Source of the DNA: Swaminathania salitolerans | Lineage (GTDB): Bacteria > Pseudomonadota > Alphaproteobacteria > Acetobacterales > Acetobacteraceae | Assembly (NCBI RefSeq): GCF_007988945.1 | Contig: NZ_BJVC01000002.1 | Span: 1 to 64,000, forward strand | DNA length: 64,000 bases | Direction of reading: 5' to 3' | Shown: one piece after another, positions 18,625-30,002 of the stretch | Layout of the letters: the number at the start of each line of letters is the position of its first letter | How positions within the stretch are numbered: the first letter of the stretch is position 1 | Program-made: the position numbers and the translations under genes | Notes under the pieces: model-generated | What the model saw: the letters and a program-made list of their open reading frames with translations, nothing else | Told to the model about the DNA's origin: nothing | Databases searched by the model: none

Positions 18625-19956
18625 ATGGTGCCACGCTACAGCCGCCCCGTCATGACCGCCATCTGGTCGCCCGCCAATCGCTACCGGATCTGGTTCGAGA
18701 TCGAGGCGCTTGCCTGCGAGGCGATGGCGGAGCTCGGCGATATCCCCAGGGAGGCAGCCCGTATCATCCGCGAGCGTGGCGATGCCGCCATGGCTGCGTT
18801 CTCCGACGAGGATCTGGCACGGATCGACGAGATCGAAGCCGTCACCCGTCATGATGTGATTGCCTTCCTGACATGGCTCGCGGAAAAGATCGGCCCCGAG
18901 AGCCGGTTCGTCCATCTCGGCATGACCTCCTCGGACGTGCTCGATACCTGCTTTTCAGTCCAGCTCGTCCAGGCGACCGATCTCCTGCTCGAGGATCTCG
19001 ATGCGGTGCTCGCTGCGCTGCGCAAGCAGGCTTACGCGCACAAGGACACGGTCACGATCGGCCGCAGTCACGCCATTCATGCCGAGCCCACGAGTTTCGG
19101 CCTCAAGATCGCAGGCCATTATGCCGAGTTCGCCCGCAATCGCACGCGCTTGCTTGCGGCGCGCAGCGAGATCGCGGTCTGTGCGATCTCGGGTGCGGTC
19201 GGTACCTACGCCCATATCGACCCGCGCGTGGAGGAATTCGTGGCCGAGCGCCTCGGTCTCGCAGCCGAGGACGTATCGACCCAGGTGATTCCCCGCGACC
19301 GGCATGCCGCGTTTTTCTGTGCGCTCGGCGTCATCGCGAGCGGGATCGAGCGACTGGCGGTGGAGGTCCGGCACCTGCAGCGCTCGGAAGTGCGCGAGGC
19401 GGAGGAATTCTTCCATCCCGGCCAGAAGGGCAGCTCTGCGATGCCCCACAAGCGCAACCCGGTCCTTTCCGAAAATCTGACGGGTCTGGCGCGTCTCATC
19501 CGCTCTCATGTCGTGCCCGCACTCGAGAACGTCGCCCTGTGGCACGAGCGCGATATCAGCCACTCTTCGGTCGAACGCAATATCGGCCCCGATGCCACGA
19601 TCGGCCTCGACTTCGCCCTGACCCGACTGGCGGGGATGATGGACAAGCTGGTCGTCTATCCCGAGCAGATGATGGCCAATCTGGAATCGCTCGGCGGGGT
19701 CGTCCATTCAGGCGAAGTGCTTCTCGCTCTGGCGCGTTCGGGTATCTCGCGCGAAGATGCCTACAGGATCGTGCAACGCAATGCGATGGAGACATGGACG
19801 AAGCTCGGCCAGCCGGAAGGGCGCAGCTTCCGCGAGAATCTGGACAACGATCCCGAAGTGGCCGGGCGGGTCGACGCCCGGGTGCTCGACGAGGCGATGG
19901 ACAGCAAGCGGCACCTCGTTGCCGTGGACCGCATCTTCAACAAGATTTTTTGTTAA
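18625..19956 (+). CDS. purB: Adenylosuccinate lyase
   Basis: A 443-residue enzyme of the fumarase/aspartase superfamily. It catalyses two purine-synthesis steps: SAICAR to AICAR, and adenylosuccinate to AMP. The canonical N-terminus ‘RYSRPVMTAIWSPANRYRIW’, the ‘GRSHAIHAEP’ catalytic-His segment (146-155) and the signature SSAMPHKRNP (270-279) are all present. AAGGAG precedes the ATG at 18625. It is near, but probably not in, the purC operon: a sugar transporter gene and a strong hairpin lie between them. Confidence 0.97.
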   Translation: MVPRYSRPVMTAIWSPANRYRIWFEIEALACEAMAELGDIPREAARIIRERGDAAMAAFSDEDLARIDEIEAVTRHDVIAFLTWLAEKIGPESRFVHLGMTSSDVLDTCFSVQLVQATDLLLEDLDAVLAALRKQAYAHKDTVTIGRSHAIHAEPTSFGLKIAGHYAEFARNRTRLLAARSEIAVCAISGAVGTYAHIDPRVEEFVAERLGLAAEDVSTQVIPRDRHAAFFCALGVIASGIERLAVEVRHLQRSEVREAEEFFHPGQKGSSAMPHKRNPVLSENLTGLARLIRSHVVPALENVALWHERDISHSSVERNIGPDATIGLDFALTRLAGMMDKLVVYPEQMMANLESLGGVVHSGEVLLALARSGISREDAYRIVQRNAMETWTKLGQPEGRSFRENLDNDPEVAGRVDARVLDEAMDSKRHLVAVDRIFNKIFC

Positions 19957-20056
19957 CCTAACATAAAACCTGTTGACCTTGTCCCGTTCGCGTGTGGAAG
20001 TAACCAAGTTGTAATCTCGGGCGTGGCCTGACGATATCGAGGACTTGGGCTTTTCA

Positions 20057-21448
20057 ATGGCTTCCACATCAAACGCGCGCGGGCGCTCCCTGACCAACTT
20101 CATCGCGCTGATCGCCGCGACGGGCGGTCTGCTTTTCGGTTACGATACGGGGATCATCTCCGCCGCGCTCCTCCAGCTCACGCCGCAATTCCGGCTGACG
20201 ACGGAAAGCGCGGAAATCGTGACGTCCGCGGTCATTCTCGGGGCGCTGATCGGCTGTATCTCGGCCGCACCGCTTTCGGACAAGCTGGGCCGCCGCCGGA
20301 CGATCATCGCCGCAGCGACCCTGTTCCTCATCGGTACGGTCATCGTGACCTATGCCGATTCCGTCATCGTGCTTACCCTGGCGCGTCTCATTCTCGGTCT
20401 GGCCATCGGCGCATCGTCCCAGATCGTCCCGATCTACATCGCCGAGATCGCCCCGCCGGAGCGGCGCGGCTCGCTCGTGGTGGCCTTCCAGTTCGCCATC
20501 GCCTTCGGTCAGCTCGTTTCCTTCGTTACGGGCTACCTCCTGCAGGATTATTCATGGCGGCTGATGTTCGGCCTCGGCGTCATTCCGGCGGTCATCCTGT
20601 TCATCGGTATGCTTTTCCTGCCGAACAGCCCGCGCTGGCTTGCCATGCAGGGCGAGTTCGAGCAGGCGCGCGACGTTCTCCGTCGTGTCCGCCACTCCGA
20701 TGAGGCTGCCGATCGCGAGCTGAAGGAAATCACCGACCAGCATGACGAGAAGGCGCCCCTGTCCGAGGTCTTCAAGCCCTGGGTGCGGCCTGCGACGATC
20801 GCCTCCGTGGGGATCGCGCTCCTGTGTCAGCTCACGGGCGTGAATGCGGTGATGTATTACGCTCCGACGATTTTCGCCGATGCCGGGTTCGGTCAGTCTT
20901 CCGCCCTCCTGACATCGGTTGCCATCGGCGTCGCCATGGTCGGTACGGTGACCTTCGGGGGCTGGGCGGTCGATGCCTGGGGGCGGCGTACGCTCATGCT
21001 TCGCTTCATCCCCGGCGCCGTGATCTCTCTCGTGATCCTCGGTTTCATGTTCTTTGCCGGGGCGACGCATGGCACGGGGGCCTTCATCACCGCCGCTGCG
21101 ATCGTCGGGTACACCATCTTCAATGTCGGGAGCCTTTCGGTTGCGATCTGGCTCGTCGGTGCCGAGGTCTATCCGCTTTCCTGCCGCGGCACGGGCATGA
21201 GCCTCGTTGCCGCGAGCCATTGGGGTGCGGATCTGATCATCTCCCTGACCACGCTCAGCATGGTGAGGGCTCTCGGTGCGGGCGGGACGTTCTGGCTCTT
21301 CGCCGCCGTCAATGCCTTGTCGTTCTTCTTCGTTCTCCGCTACGTGCCCGAGACGAAAGGGCGGTCGCTCGAGCAGCTCGAGGCCTCGCTGCGGAACGGC
21401 ACCTTCGCCCCCGTGGACCGCAAGAACGCGGCTGCGACGGCAGAGTAA
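20057..21448 (+). CDS. MFS sugar transporter (sugar-porter family)
   Basis: A 463-residue twelve-helix major-facilitator protein. It shows ‘GGLLFGYDTGIISAALLQL’ in the first helix, ‘DKLGRRRT’ in the loop between helices 2 and 3, ‘PIYIAEIAPPERRGSLV’ after helix 4, ‘LPNSPRWL’ at the end of the first half, and ‘VPETKGRSLEQLE’ at the C-terminus. These are the sugar-porter (GalP/AraE/XylE) signatures. The exact sugar is not readable. I use the ATG at 20057; a TTG four codons earlier is possible. Confidence 0.92.
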   Translation: MASTSNARGRSLTNFIALIAATGGLLFGYDTGIISAALLQLTPQFRLTTESAEIVTSAVILGALIGCISAAPLSDKLGRRRTIIAAATLFLIGTVIVTYADSVIVLTLARLILGLAIGASSQIVPIYIAEIAPPERRGSLVVAFQFAIAFGQLVSFVTGYLLQDYSWRLMFGLGVIPAVILFIGMLFLPNSPRWLAMQGEFEQARDVLRRVRHSDEAADRELKEITDQHDEKAPLSEVFKPWVRPATIASVGIALLCQLTGVNAVMYYAPTIFADAGFGQSSALLTSVAIGVAMVGTVTFGGWAVDAWGRRTLMLRFIPGAVISLVILGFMFFAGATHGTGAFITAAAIVGYTIFNVGSLSVAIWLVGAEVYPLSCRGTGMSLVAASHWGADLIISLTTLSMVRALGAGGTFWLFAAVNALSFFFVLRYVPETKGRSLEQLEASLRNGTFAPVDRKNAAATAE

Positions 21449-21469
21449 GCCGCGCTGCGATCAAGGGTA

Positions 21470-21513
21470 TGAAGGGCGTTGCCGCACTGCTATATGCGTG
21501 GCAACGCCCTTCA
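21470..21513 (+). terminator. 14-pair perfect hairpin before purC (terminator or attenuator)
   Basis: TGAAGGGCGTTGCC (21470-21483) pairs perfectly with GGCAACGCCCTTCA (21500-21513) around a 16-base loop. It is followed by CCCATTTTG, a weak T-run, and ends only 19 bases before the purC start. It may end the transporter transcript or attenuate the pur operon. A hairpin with similar GAAGGGC arms precedes glyA. Confidence 0.65.
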
Positions 21514-21532
21514 CCCATTTTGAAAGATCGTC

Positions 21533-22297
21533 ATGGCACGCCGTCGTCAGCTCTATGAAGGAAAAGCCAAGATATTGTTCGAGGGGCCCGAGCCGGGCAC
21601 GCTCGTGCAGTATTTCAAGGATGACGCATCGGCCGGAAACGGCGTCAAGAAAGGGATCATCACAGGCAAAGGGGTGCTGAACAACAGGATCAGCGAACAC
21701 CTCATGCTGCGTCTTCACGAGATCGGCATTCCGACGCATTTTGTCCGTCGCCTCAATATGCGCGAACAGCTGATCCGCGAAGTCGAGATCATCCCGCTCG
21801 AGGTCGTCGTGCGCAATGTGGCTGCCGGATCGATCGCAAAGCGTCTCGGCCTTGCCGAGGGCACGCGTCTCCCCCGCTCCATTCTCGAATATTACTACAA
21901 GAATGACGCGCTCAACGATCCGATGGTCTCCGAGGAGCATGTGACGGCATTCGGCTGGGCCAATGCGCAGGATCTCGACGAGATGAATGCCTATGCGCTG
22001 CGCACCAACGATTTCCTGTCCGGAATCTTCCAGGGGATCGGAATCCAGCTCGTCGATTTCAAGCTCGAATTCGGTCGGCTCTGGGAGAACGACGAGATGC
22101 GTATCGTGCTCGCAGACGAGATCTCGCCCGATAATTGCCGCTTGTGGGATACCAAGACGAGCGAGAAGCTCGACAAGGATCGTTTCCGTCGCGATATGGG
22201 ACGGGTCGAGGAAGCGTATCAGGAGGTCGCCCGACGTCTCGGAATTCTGCCCGAGGCCGGAAATGGCGATCTCAAAGGACCGGAGGTCATGCAATGA
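21533..22297 (+). CDS. purC: Phosphoribosylaminoimidazole-succinocarboxamide synthase
   Basis: A 254-residue SAICAR synthetase. ‘[20 protein letters not shown]’ at the N-terminus contains the ATP-binding segment; ‘[19 protein letters not shown]’, ‘DFKLEFGR’ and ‘[14 protein letters not shown]’ are the other conserved blocks. It adds aspartate to CAIR. First gene of the run purC-purS-(Rap1a-like)-purQ-purL, joined to purS by a four-base ATGA overlap. Confidence 0.97.
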   Translation: MARRRQLYEGKAKILFEGPEPGTLVQYFKDDASAGNGVKKGIITGKGVLNNRISEHLMLRLHEIGIPTHFVRRLNMREQLIREVEIIPLEVVVRNVAAGSIAKRLGLAEGTRLPRSILEYYYKNDALNDPMVSEEHVTAFGWANAQDLDEMNAYALRTNDFLSGIFQGIGIQLVDFKLEFGRLWENDEMRIVLADEISPDNCRLWDTKTSEKLDKDRFRRDMGRVEEAYQEVARRLGILPEAGNGDLKGPEVMQ

Positions 22298-22536
22298 AAA
22301 TTCGCGTCAACGTCATGCTGAAGGAAGGCGTGCTCGACCCCCAGGGCAAGGCCATCGGTCATGCGTTCGAGGTTCTGGGCTTCTCCAATGTGGGTGAAGT
22401 ACGCGTGGGCAAGACCATCGAGCTCGAGGTCGACACCGCCGATCGCGAGGCGGCAGCTGCGCAGGGCGAGGCCATGGCGCGCGAACTCCTGGCGAATCTC
22501 GTGATCGAGGATTTCGCAGTCGAGGTCGCCGAATGA
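22294..22536 (+). CDS. purS: Phosphoribosylformylglycinamidine synthase subunit PurS
   Basis: An 80-residue protein beginning [18 protein letters not shown], with ‘VGKTIELEV’ in the centre. This is the small bridging subunit of the three-part FGAM synthase, which joins PurQ and small PurL. It overlaps purC by four bases and the following small gene by four bases. An 80-residue length is normal for PurS. Confidence 0.95.
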   Translation: MKIRVNVMLKEGVLDPQGKAIGHAFEVLGFSNVGEVRVGKTIELEVDTADREAAAAQGEAMARELLANLVIEDFAVEVAE

Positions 22537-22922
22537 TCCGCAAGCTGGCTCTTCTCACGGTCGTCGCTCTCGCTCTGCCGGGAGCGGCGCTGGCGGACGT
22601 ACACCGTCTCTCCTCCATGCAGGCCGGTCGGTTCGGGCAGATCTGCTCCAAGCCGCAGGGACGAGGCGTATGCGACGCCTATATTGCGGGCATGGCCGAT
22701 GCCGGTGCGCTTGCGGCCCTGAACGCAAAGGCGCATGGCGACATGCAGGCTTCGGGCGGCTTCTGCGTTCCTGATGCCGAGACCACAGAGGCCATGCGCG
22801 GCAAGGTCCTCTCATGGCTCAAGGCCCATCGTGACGTGCTGGGTGCGCCGGTCGGAAAGTCGGTCTTTGCGGCGCTTCATGCTGCCTATCCGTGTTCACC
22901 GATGAAGGGGAACAGTCTATGA
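22533..22922 (+). CDS. Secreted Rap1a/Tai-like four-cysteine protein inside the pur operon
   Basis: A 129-residue protein with a clear signal peptide (cleavage near ‘GAALA/DV’) and four cysteines at 38, 47, 78 and 121. The pattern ‘[20 protein letters not shown]’ then ‘GGFCVPD’ then ‘[10 protein letters not shown]’ resembles the Rap1a/Tai domain, known from immunity proteins against type VI amidase effectors but also found in unrelated settings. It overlaps purS and purQ by four bases each, so it is translated as part of the purine operon although it must be periplasmic. No effector gene is nearby. The domain call is by pattern recognition; the role is unknown. Confidence 0.75.
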   Translation: MIRKLALLTVVALALPGAALADVHRLSSMQAGRFGQICSKPQGRGVCDAYIAGMADAGALAALNAKAHGDMQASGGFCVPDAETTEAMRGKVLSWLKAHRDVLGAPVGKSVFAALHAAYPCSPMKGNSL

Positions 22923-23620
22923 AGGCGGGTATCGTTCTCTTTCCGGGCACGAACCGCGAGCGGGATATGGCGCAGGCGCTGCGTCTCGTCTCGGGTCGCG
23001 ATCCGGTCATGCTGTGGCATCGCGACACGAGTTTGCCGCAGCTCGATCTGGTCGTGCTGCCCGGCGGGTTCAGCTTCGGCGATTATCTGCGATCGGGCGC
23101 CATGGGCGCACATTCGCCGCTCATGCGCGAGATCCGGAGTTTCGCCGAGCGCGGCGGTCATGTTCTTGGCGTCTGCAACGGCTTCCAGATCCTGACAGAG
23201 GCGCAGCTGCTTCCCGGGGCCCTGCTGCGCAATGCCGGTATGCGCTTTCTCGCCCAGGAGCATTTCCTGCGCGTGGAAACGGCTGACTCCCCCTTCACGC
23301 GGGACTGGTCCAAAGGCGATGTCTTCCGCGCGCCGCTTGCACATGGCGATGGCAATTACACGGCAGCCCCCGATGTTCTCGATCGCCTCGAGGCAGAGGA
23401 TCGCGTCGCATTCCGTTATGTCAGCGCACAGGGGCAGGATGACGCCGCCGATCGTCGCTGCAACCCGAACGGGAGCCAGCGTTCCATTGCCGGGGTTCTG
23501 AGCGAGAACCGACGGGTCTGCGGTCTGATGCCTCACCCCGAAAATCTGGTCGATCCCGATCTCGGCGCGACCGATGGCGTTCCCCTGTTTTCCAGCCTGG
23601 TGAAGAGTCTCGTGGCATGA
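22919..23620 (+). CDS. purQ: Phosphoribosylformylglycinamidine synthase subunit PurQ
   Basis: A 233-residue class I glutamine amidotransferase. ‘[18 protein letters not shown]’ opens the domain, ‘[16 protein letters not shown]’ gives the oxyanion region, ‘[17 protein letters not shown]’ contains the nucleophilic Cys, and ‘GLMPHPENL’ gives the catalytic His and its partner. It supplies ammonia to PurL. The start at 22919 overlaps the preceding stop by ATGA; another ATGA links it to purL. Confidence 0.96.
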   Translation: MKAGIVLFPGTNRERDMAQALRLVSGRDPVMLWHRDTSLPQLDLVVLPGGFSFGDYLRSGAMGAHSPLMREIRSFAERGGHVLGVCNGFQILTEAQLLPGALLRNAGMRFLAQEHFLRVETADSPFTRDWSKGDVFRAPLAHGDGNYTAAPDVLDRLEAEDRVAFRYVSAQGQDDAADRRCNPNGSQRSIAGVLSENRRVCGLMPHPENLVDPDLGATDGVPLFSSLVKSLVA

Positions 23621-25815
23621 GCATGACCGTCAACGCCGAACTCGCCGCCCGTTTCGGTCTTTCCGCCGAGGAATACCAGAAGGTTCTCGACATCATGGGC
23701 CGCGTGCCCAGTCTGACCGAGCTGGGTATCTTCTCCGTCATGTGGTCGGAGCATTGCTCCTACAAATCCTCCCGGGTTCATCTCAAGACCCTCCCGACGA
23801 AAGCCCCCTGGGTCATTCACGGCCCGGGGGAAAATGCGGGTGTCGTCGATATCGGCGAGGGACTGGCAGCCGTCTTCAAGATGGAAAGCCATAACCACCC
23901 GTCTTTCATAGAGCCGTATCAGGGCGCCGCGACGGGCGTAGGCGGCATCCTGCGCGACGTGTTCACGATGGGCGCACGTCCTGTCGCCAATCTGAATGCG
24001 CTGCGTTTCGGCGATCCGTCTCTTCCGGTCACGCGTCGGGTGATCGATGGCGTGGTGCGGGGCATCGGCGGTTACGGCAATTGCGTTGGCGTACCGACCG
24101 TTGGCGGAGAGATCAATTTCCATCCGGCCTATAACGGCAACCCCCTCGTGAACGCGATGACGGTGGGGATCGCCCGGACGGACAAGATCTTCCTGTCTGC
24201 CGCCGCCGGTATCGGCAATCCGGTGGTCTATGTCGGCTCCAAGACCGGGCGTGACGGCATTCACGGCGCGACCATGTCTTCGGCGGAATTCGACGAACAT
24301 GCGGCGTCGAAGCGCCCGACCGTGCAGGTCGGCGATCCCTTCACGGAAAAGCTGCTGATCGAGGCCTGTCTGGAACTGATGGCTACCGATGCCATCGTGG
24401 CGATTCAGGATATGGGGGCGGCCGGGCTCACCTCCTCCGCGGTCGAGATGGCCGGCAAGGGCGGGGTCGGGATCGAGCTCGATCTCGACAAGGTGCCCCA
24501 GCGCGAAACGGGCATGACGGCCTATGAGATGATGCTCTCGGAGAGCCAGGAGCGTATGCTCATGGTTCTCAAGCCCGAGCGAACCGAGACGGCGCGTACC
24601 ATTTTCGAGAAATGGGATCTGGACTTCGCAGTCGTTGGCGTTCTGACCGATACGGCGCGCATCACCGTCAGGCATAACGGCCGGACGGAAGCCGATATCC
24701 CGCTTGCGCCGCTCGCCGATGAAGCGCCGCTCTATCATCGTCCGCTGGTGCATACGCCGCCGCCGGGAAGGATTGGCATCGTGGCCGATCCGGTGGGGAT
24801 CGAGCACGCCCTTCTGACCCTGCTGGCCTGTCCGGACCTGGCCTCGCGGGCCTGGGTCTGGAACCAGTACGACAGCGGCGTGGGCGGACAGACCTCCCGG
24901 CGCCCCGGTGCGGCCGATGCCGCCATCGTGCGCGTGGAAGGGACACGTCGCGGCCTTGCGATGACGACGGATTGCACACCGCGCTACTGTCAGGCCGACG
25001 CCCATGCAGGCGGAGCCCAGGCTGTCGCGGAGGCGTGGCGCAACATCACGGCCACGGGCGCCCTTCCTCTGGCCGTGACCGACAACCTCAATTTCGGGAA
25101 CCCCGAAAAACCCGAGATCATGGGGCAGTTTGCCGATGCCGTGCGCGGCATGGGCGAAGCCTGCCGGGCGCTCGATTTCCCGGTCGTGAGCGGGAATGTC
25201 TCGCTCTACAACCAGACGAGCCACCCGAACGGGATCAGCACCCCGATCCTGCCGACACCGGCAATCGGTGCCATCGGCGTGATCGAGGATGTCACCAAGG
25301 CCGTGGGGCTGGCTATGCCGGAAGGCTGCGAGCTCGTGCTGATCGGCGAGATCCGGGGCGAGCTCGGGCAGTCGCTCTGGCTGCGGGAGATCTGCCACCG
25401 CGAAGAGGGCGCTCCGCCGGTCATCGATCTCACTGCCGAGAGACGCAACGGCGATTTCGTGCGTCGCATGATTGCTGAAGGCCGGGTCGAAGCCTGTCAT
25501 GATATCGCCGATGGCGGTCTGCTCGTCACCATTGCCGAGATGGTCATGGCGAGCGGAACCGGATGCTATCTGGAGCGGCCGCATTTCGGGACGAGCCTCC
25601 ACGCCTGGTATTTCGGTGAGGATCAGGCCTGCTATGTCATCGCGACCAAACAGGCCCGGGAGCTGATCGATGCCGCAGAAAGCAGCCACGTTCCGGTGCG
25701 TCATCTGGGGCGCAGCGGGGGCGATGCGCTCGTCCTCAACGAAGGCATGAAACTGTCCGCAGAGAGGATGCGCGAAGTCAATGGCGCGTTCTTCCCGAAA
25801 TTGATGGAGCGTTGA
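23617..25815 (+). CDS. purL: Phosphoribosylformylglycinamidine synthase subunit PurL (small form)
   Basis: A 732-residue FGAM synthase of the small type that works with PurS and PurQ, in contrast to the ~1300-residue fused form of gammaproteobacteria. Conserved blocks: ‘[14 protein letters not shown]’ near residue 50, ‘[20 protein letters not shown]’ near 90, ‘[17 protein letters not shown]’, ‘[20 protein letters not shown]’ and ‘[20 protein letters not shown]’ in the second half. ATGA overlap with purQ; bolA follows three bases after the stop. Confidence 0.97.
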   Translation: MSMTVNAELAARFGLSAEEYQKVLDIMGRVPSLTELGIFSVMWSEHCSYKSSRVHLKTLPTKAPWVIHGPGENAGVVDIGEGLAAVFKMESHNHPSFIEPYQGAATGVGGILRDVFTMGARPVANLNALRFGDPSLPVTRRVIDGVVRGIGGYGNCVGVPTVGGEINFHPAYNGNPLVNAMTVGIARTDKIFLSAAAGIGNPVVYVGSKTGRDGIHGATMSSAEFDEHAASKRPTVQVGDPFTEKLLIEACLELMATDAIVAIQDMGAAGLTSSAVEMAGKGGVGIELDLDKVPQRETGMTAYEMMLSESQERMLMVLKPERTETARTIFEKWDLDFAVVGVLTDTARITVRHNGRTEADIPLAPLADEAPLYHRPLVHTPPPGRIGIVADPVGIEHALLTLLACPDLASRAWVWNQYDSGVGGQTSRRPGAADAAIVRVEGTRRGLAMTTDCTPRYCQADAHAGGAQAVAEAWRNITATGALPLAVTDNLNFGNPEKPEIMGQFADAVRGMGEACRALDFPVVSGNVSLYNQTSHPNGISTPILPTPAIGAIGVIEDVTKAVGLAMPEGCELVLIGEIRGELGQSLWLREICHREEGAPPVIDLTAERRNGDFVRRMIAEGRVEACHDIADGGLLVTIAEMVMASGTGCYLERPHFGTSLHAWYFGEDQACYVIATKQARELIDAAESSHVPVRHLGRSGGDALVLNEGMKLSAERMREVNGAFFPKLMER

Positions 25816-25818
25816 ACC

Positions 25819-26049
25819 ATGCCCATGAGTGCAGAAGAAATCGAACGGACGATCAGGGCCGCTCTGCCCGACGCCGTGATCACGATCGAGGATCTGGCCG
25901 GTGATGGCGATCATTATGCGGCGACTGTCGTAAGCGCAGCCTTTGCCGGTCTGCCACGCGTGCGCCAGCACAAGCTGGTCTATGACGCCTTCGGTGGGCG
26001 TATGGGTACCGAGCTTCATGCACTGGCGCTCAGGACACAGGCTCCCTGA
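25819..26049 (+). CDS. bolA: BolA family protein
   Basis: A 76-residue BolA-like protein. ‘MSAEEIERTIRAALPDAVIT’, ‘GDGDHYAATVVSAAFAGLPR’ and ‘RQHKLVYDAFGGRMGTELHA’ are the typical three blocks, with the conserved His used in iron-sulfur sharing with monothiol glutaredoxins. The next gene is such a glutaredoxin, so the two probably form the BolA-Grx pair handling [2Fe-2S] clusters. ATG at 25819 or 25825 are both possible. Confidence 0.93.
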   Translation: MPMSAEEIERTIRAALPDAVITIEDLAGDGDHYAATVVSAAFAGLPRVRQHKLVYDAFGGRMGTELHALALRTQAP

Positions 26050-26135
26050 ACATAAACACCCTGACAATCGAGACTGCGTTGGTCTAGGATGGCGTCATCA
26101 CAGCCAACGCACTTATCGGGAAGAGGATAGAAAAG

Positions 26136-26471
26136 ATGGCCGAAGCCGTATTCCAGCAGATCCAGCAGCTCATCGATGGCAACCCTGTCATGCTTTTCAT
26201 GAAGGGAGACAAGCTCTTCCCGCAATGCGGGTTCTCGGCGCGCGTCGTCAAGATTCTCTCGCATATGGGGGTCGAGTTCGAAACGGCGGACGTGCTGGCG
26301 AGCGCTGAACTCCGGCAGGGAATCAAGGATTTCTCGCAATGGCCGACAGTGCCTCAGCTCTATGTCAAGGGCGAGTTCCTCGGTGGATGCGACATCGTCA
26401 CCGATATGTTCCAGAGCGGCGAACTCGAGTCTCTTTTCGACGAGAAGCAGATCGCCAGAAAGGTGGCATGA
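26136..26471 (+). CDS. grxD: Monothiol glutaredoxin Grx4/GrxD
   Basis: A 111-residue glutaredoxin with the monothiol active site CGFS at 31-34, preceded by ‘VMLFMKGDKLFPQ’, and with ‘WPTVPQLYVKGEFLGGCDIV’ for glutathione binding. Proteins of this class carry and deliver [2Fe-2S] clusters and partner with BolA, encoded immediately upstream. A GAAGAGGA Shine-Dalgarno region precedes the ATG. Confidence 0.95.
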   Translation: MAEAVFQQIQQLIDGNPVMLFMKGDKLFPQCGFSARVVKILSHMGVEFETADVLASAELRQGIKDFSQWPTVPQLYVKGEFLGGCDIVTDMFQSGELESLFDEKQIARKVA

Positions 26472-26503
26472 AGGCGCCTCATTGACGCCATAAATTGAAC
26501 GAT

Positions 26504-26533
26504 GTGCCATAGTTTGGTCGCAAACTATGGCAC
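26504..26533. terminator. Perfect 13-pair hairpin after grxD
   Basis: GTGCCATAGTTTG (26504-26516) and CAAACTATGGCAC (26521-26533) form a perfect stem with loop GTCG. It lies 33 bases after the grxD stop. No T-run follows, so it could be a Rho-assisted terminator, an RNA-stability element, or a palindromic protein site for the next gene. Confidence 0.6.
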
Positions 26534-26638
26534 GATTGCAACACCCCTCCGGTATCTCGAAAAAACCGTTCATCCGGCTCTTGTTGCCACTCCGACCCGC
26601 CGCCTAACCTTGTGGCCATAGAGCAGAGGGAATTGAAT

Positions 26639-26962
26639 ATGCGGCGTATTTCGGTAGTCAGGCGTGCCACCCCCTTGATCACGGCGGGTCTTGTGTCAGC
26701 AGGCCTTTTCTTCGGTGCGCAGGGTGCGAGCGCGCGAGAGATTACCGATCTCGAGGCATCCAAGCTGACTCTGGATGCGCTTACCGCGACGCCGGTAGCC
26801 CATCACGTGACGCATCATTCCCATCATTCCGCGAGCCACCGTCATTCGGCTGCGAGCCATCACCAGGCGACCTCCAGGCACTCGCTGGTTCACACGGTCG
26901 TCTATCATGCCAAACCCTCCTCGACCCACGGCAAGAAGCGCCATAGCCGTCATCACGGGTAA
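26639..26962 (+). CDS. Small secreted histidine-rich protein
   Basis: A 107-residue protein with a signal peptide (MRRISVVRRATPLITAGLVSAG, ending near ‘GASA’) and a mature part with 17 histidines, most as HH pairs between residues 55 and 90. The His/Ser/Thr-rich composition suggests binding of zinc, nickel, cobalt or copper in the periplasm, as storage, buffering or sensing; this is inference from composition. Start at 26639, with GAGGG eight bases upstream. It stands alone between grxD and the convergent yraN. I do not recognise a named family. Confidence 0.7.
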   Translation: MRRISVVRRATPLITAGLVSAGLFFGAQGASAREITDLEASKLTLDALTATPVAHHVTHHSHHSASHRHSAASHHQATSRHSLVHTVVYHAKPSSTHGKKRHSRHHG

Positions 26963-27053
26963 GATCGCTCGGGCGCGGTTCGTTCTCGCACCTTCCTGCC
27001 GCGGACCTATGCCCGTTCCGGCTCGATGAGGTGAGGCGGCACAGGGAGCGGGA

Positions 27054-27421
27054 TCAGGGCAGGGCGGCTTCGATCCAGCGTATCGTCCCCCTGTTATCGT
27101 ACAGGACCACATCGAAGCGGGTTTCGTCCCTGCGCCATTCCGGCCTCGTCGCAAAGACGAATTCAGCGGCGCTCATCAGGCGAGAGCTCTGTCTCGCGCC
27201 GAGAGAAAACGCGGCCTCGTCGAGGGTCCGGCGGCGCTTGACCTCCAGGAAAACGAGACATCGCGCATTCGCGGCAATAATGTCGATCTCGCCAAGCGGC
27301 GTACGCAGACGGCGCGCCAGAATCCGATAACCATCCCGTTCGAGGCGCGCGCAGCTTCGTGTCTCGGCGGCGAGCCCCTCGAGATAGGCGGCAGTGCCAC
27401 GGTCGCGGCGCAGGCCGACCA

Positions 27422-27422
<1 letters not shown>
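27054..27422 (-). CDS. yraN: YraN/UPF0102 endonuclease-like family protein
   Basis: A 122-residue UPF0102 protein with the core ‘TPLGEIDIIAANARCLVFLE’ followed by VKRR: the E-x-D plus E-x-K arrangement of Holliday-junction-resolvase-like nucleases. The activity of this widespread family is not established. The start at 27422 shares a base with the hemB stop (TGATG), so it is translationally coupled to hemB. Confidence 0.9.
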
Positions 27423-29877
<2,455 letters not shown>

Positions 29878-29925
29878 GCGGCGATCCTTATCAAGTCGTC
29901 CGTCGCGCGCGGAACGGGTTGGCGA

Positions 29926-29954
29926 CGAAGGGCAATCTGAGATATTGCCCTTCG
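29926..29954 (+). promoter_or_regulatory. 11-pair perfect hairpin in the glyA leader
   Basis: CGAAGGGCAAT (29926-29936) and ATTGCCCTTCG (29944-29954) pair perfectly around CTGAGAT. The flanking genes are divergent, so no transcript needs to end here. An attenuator, mRNA-stability element or repressor site for glyA is therefore more likely than a simple terminator. The stem ends 48 bases before the ATG. Confidence 0.55.
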
Positions 29955-30002
29955 GGATACGCGATTTTCGACAACCGCGCGCCCCCTCTGGGAGAGAAAA
30001 GA

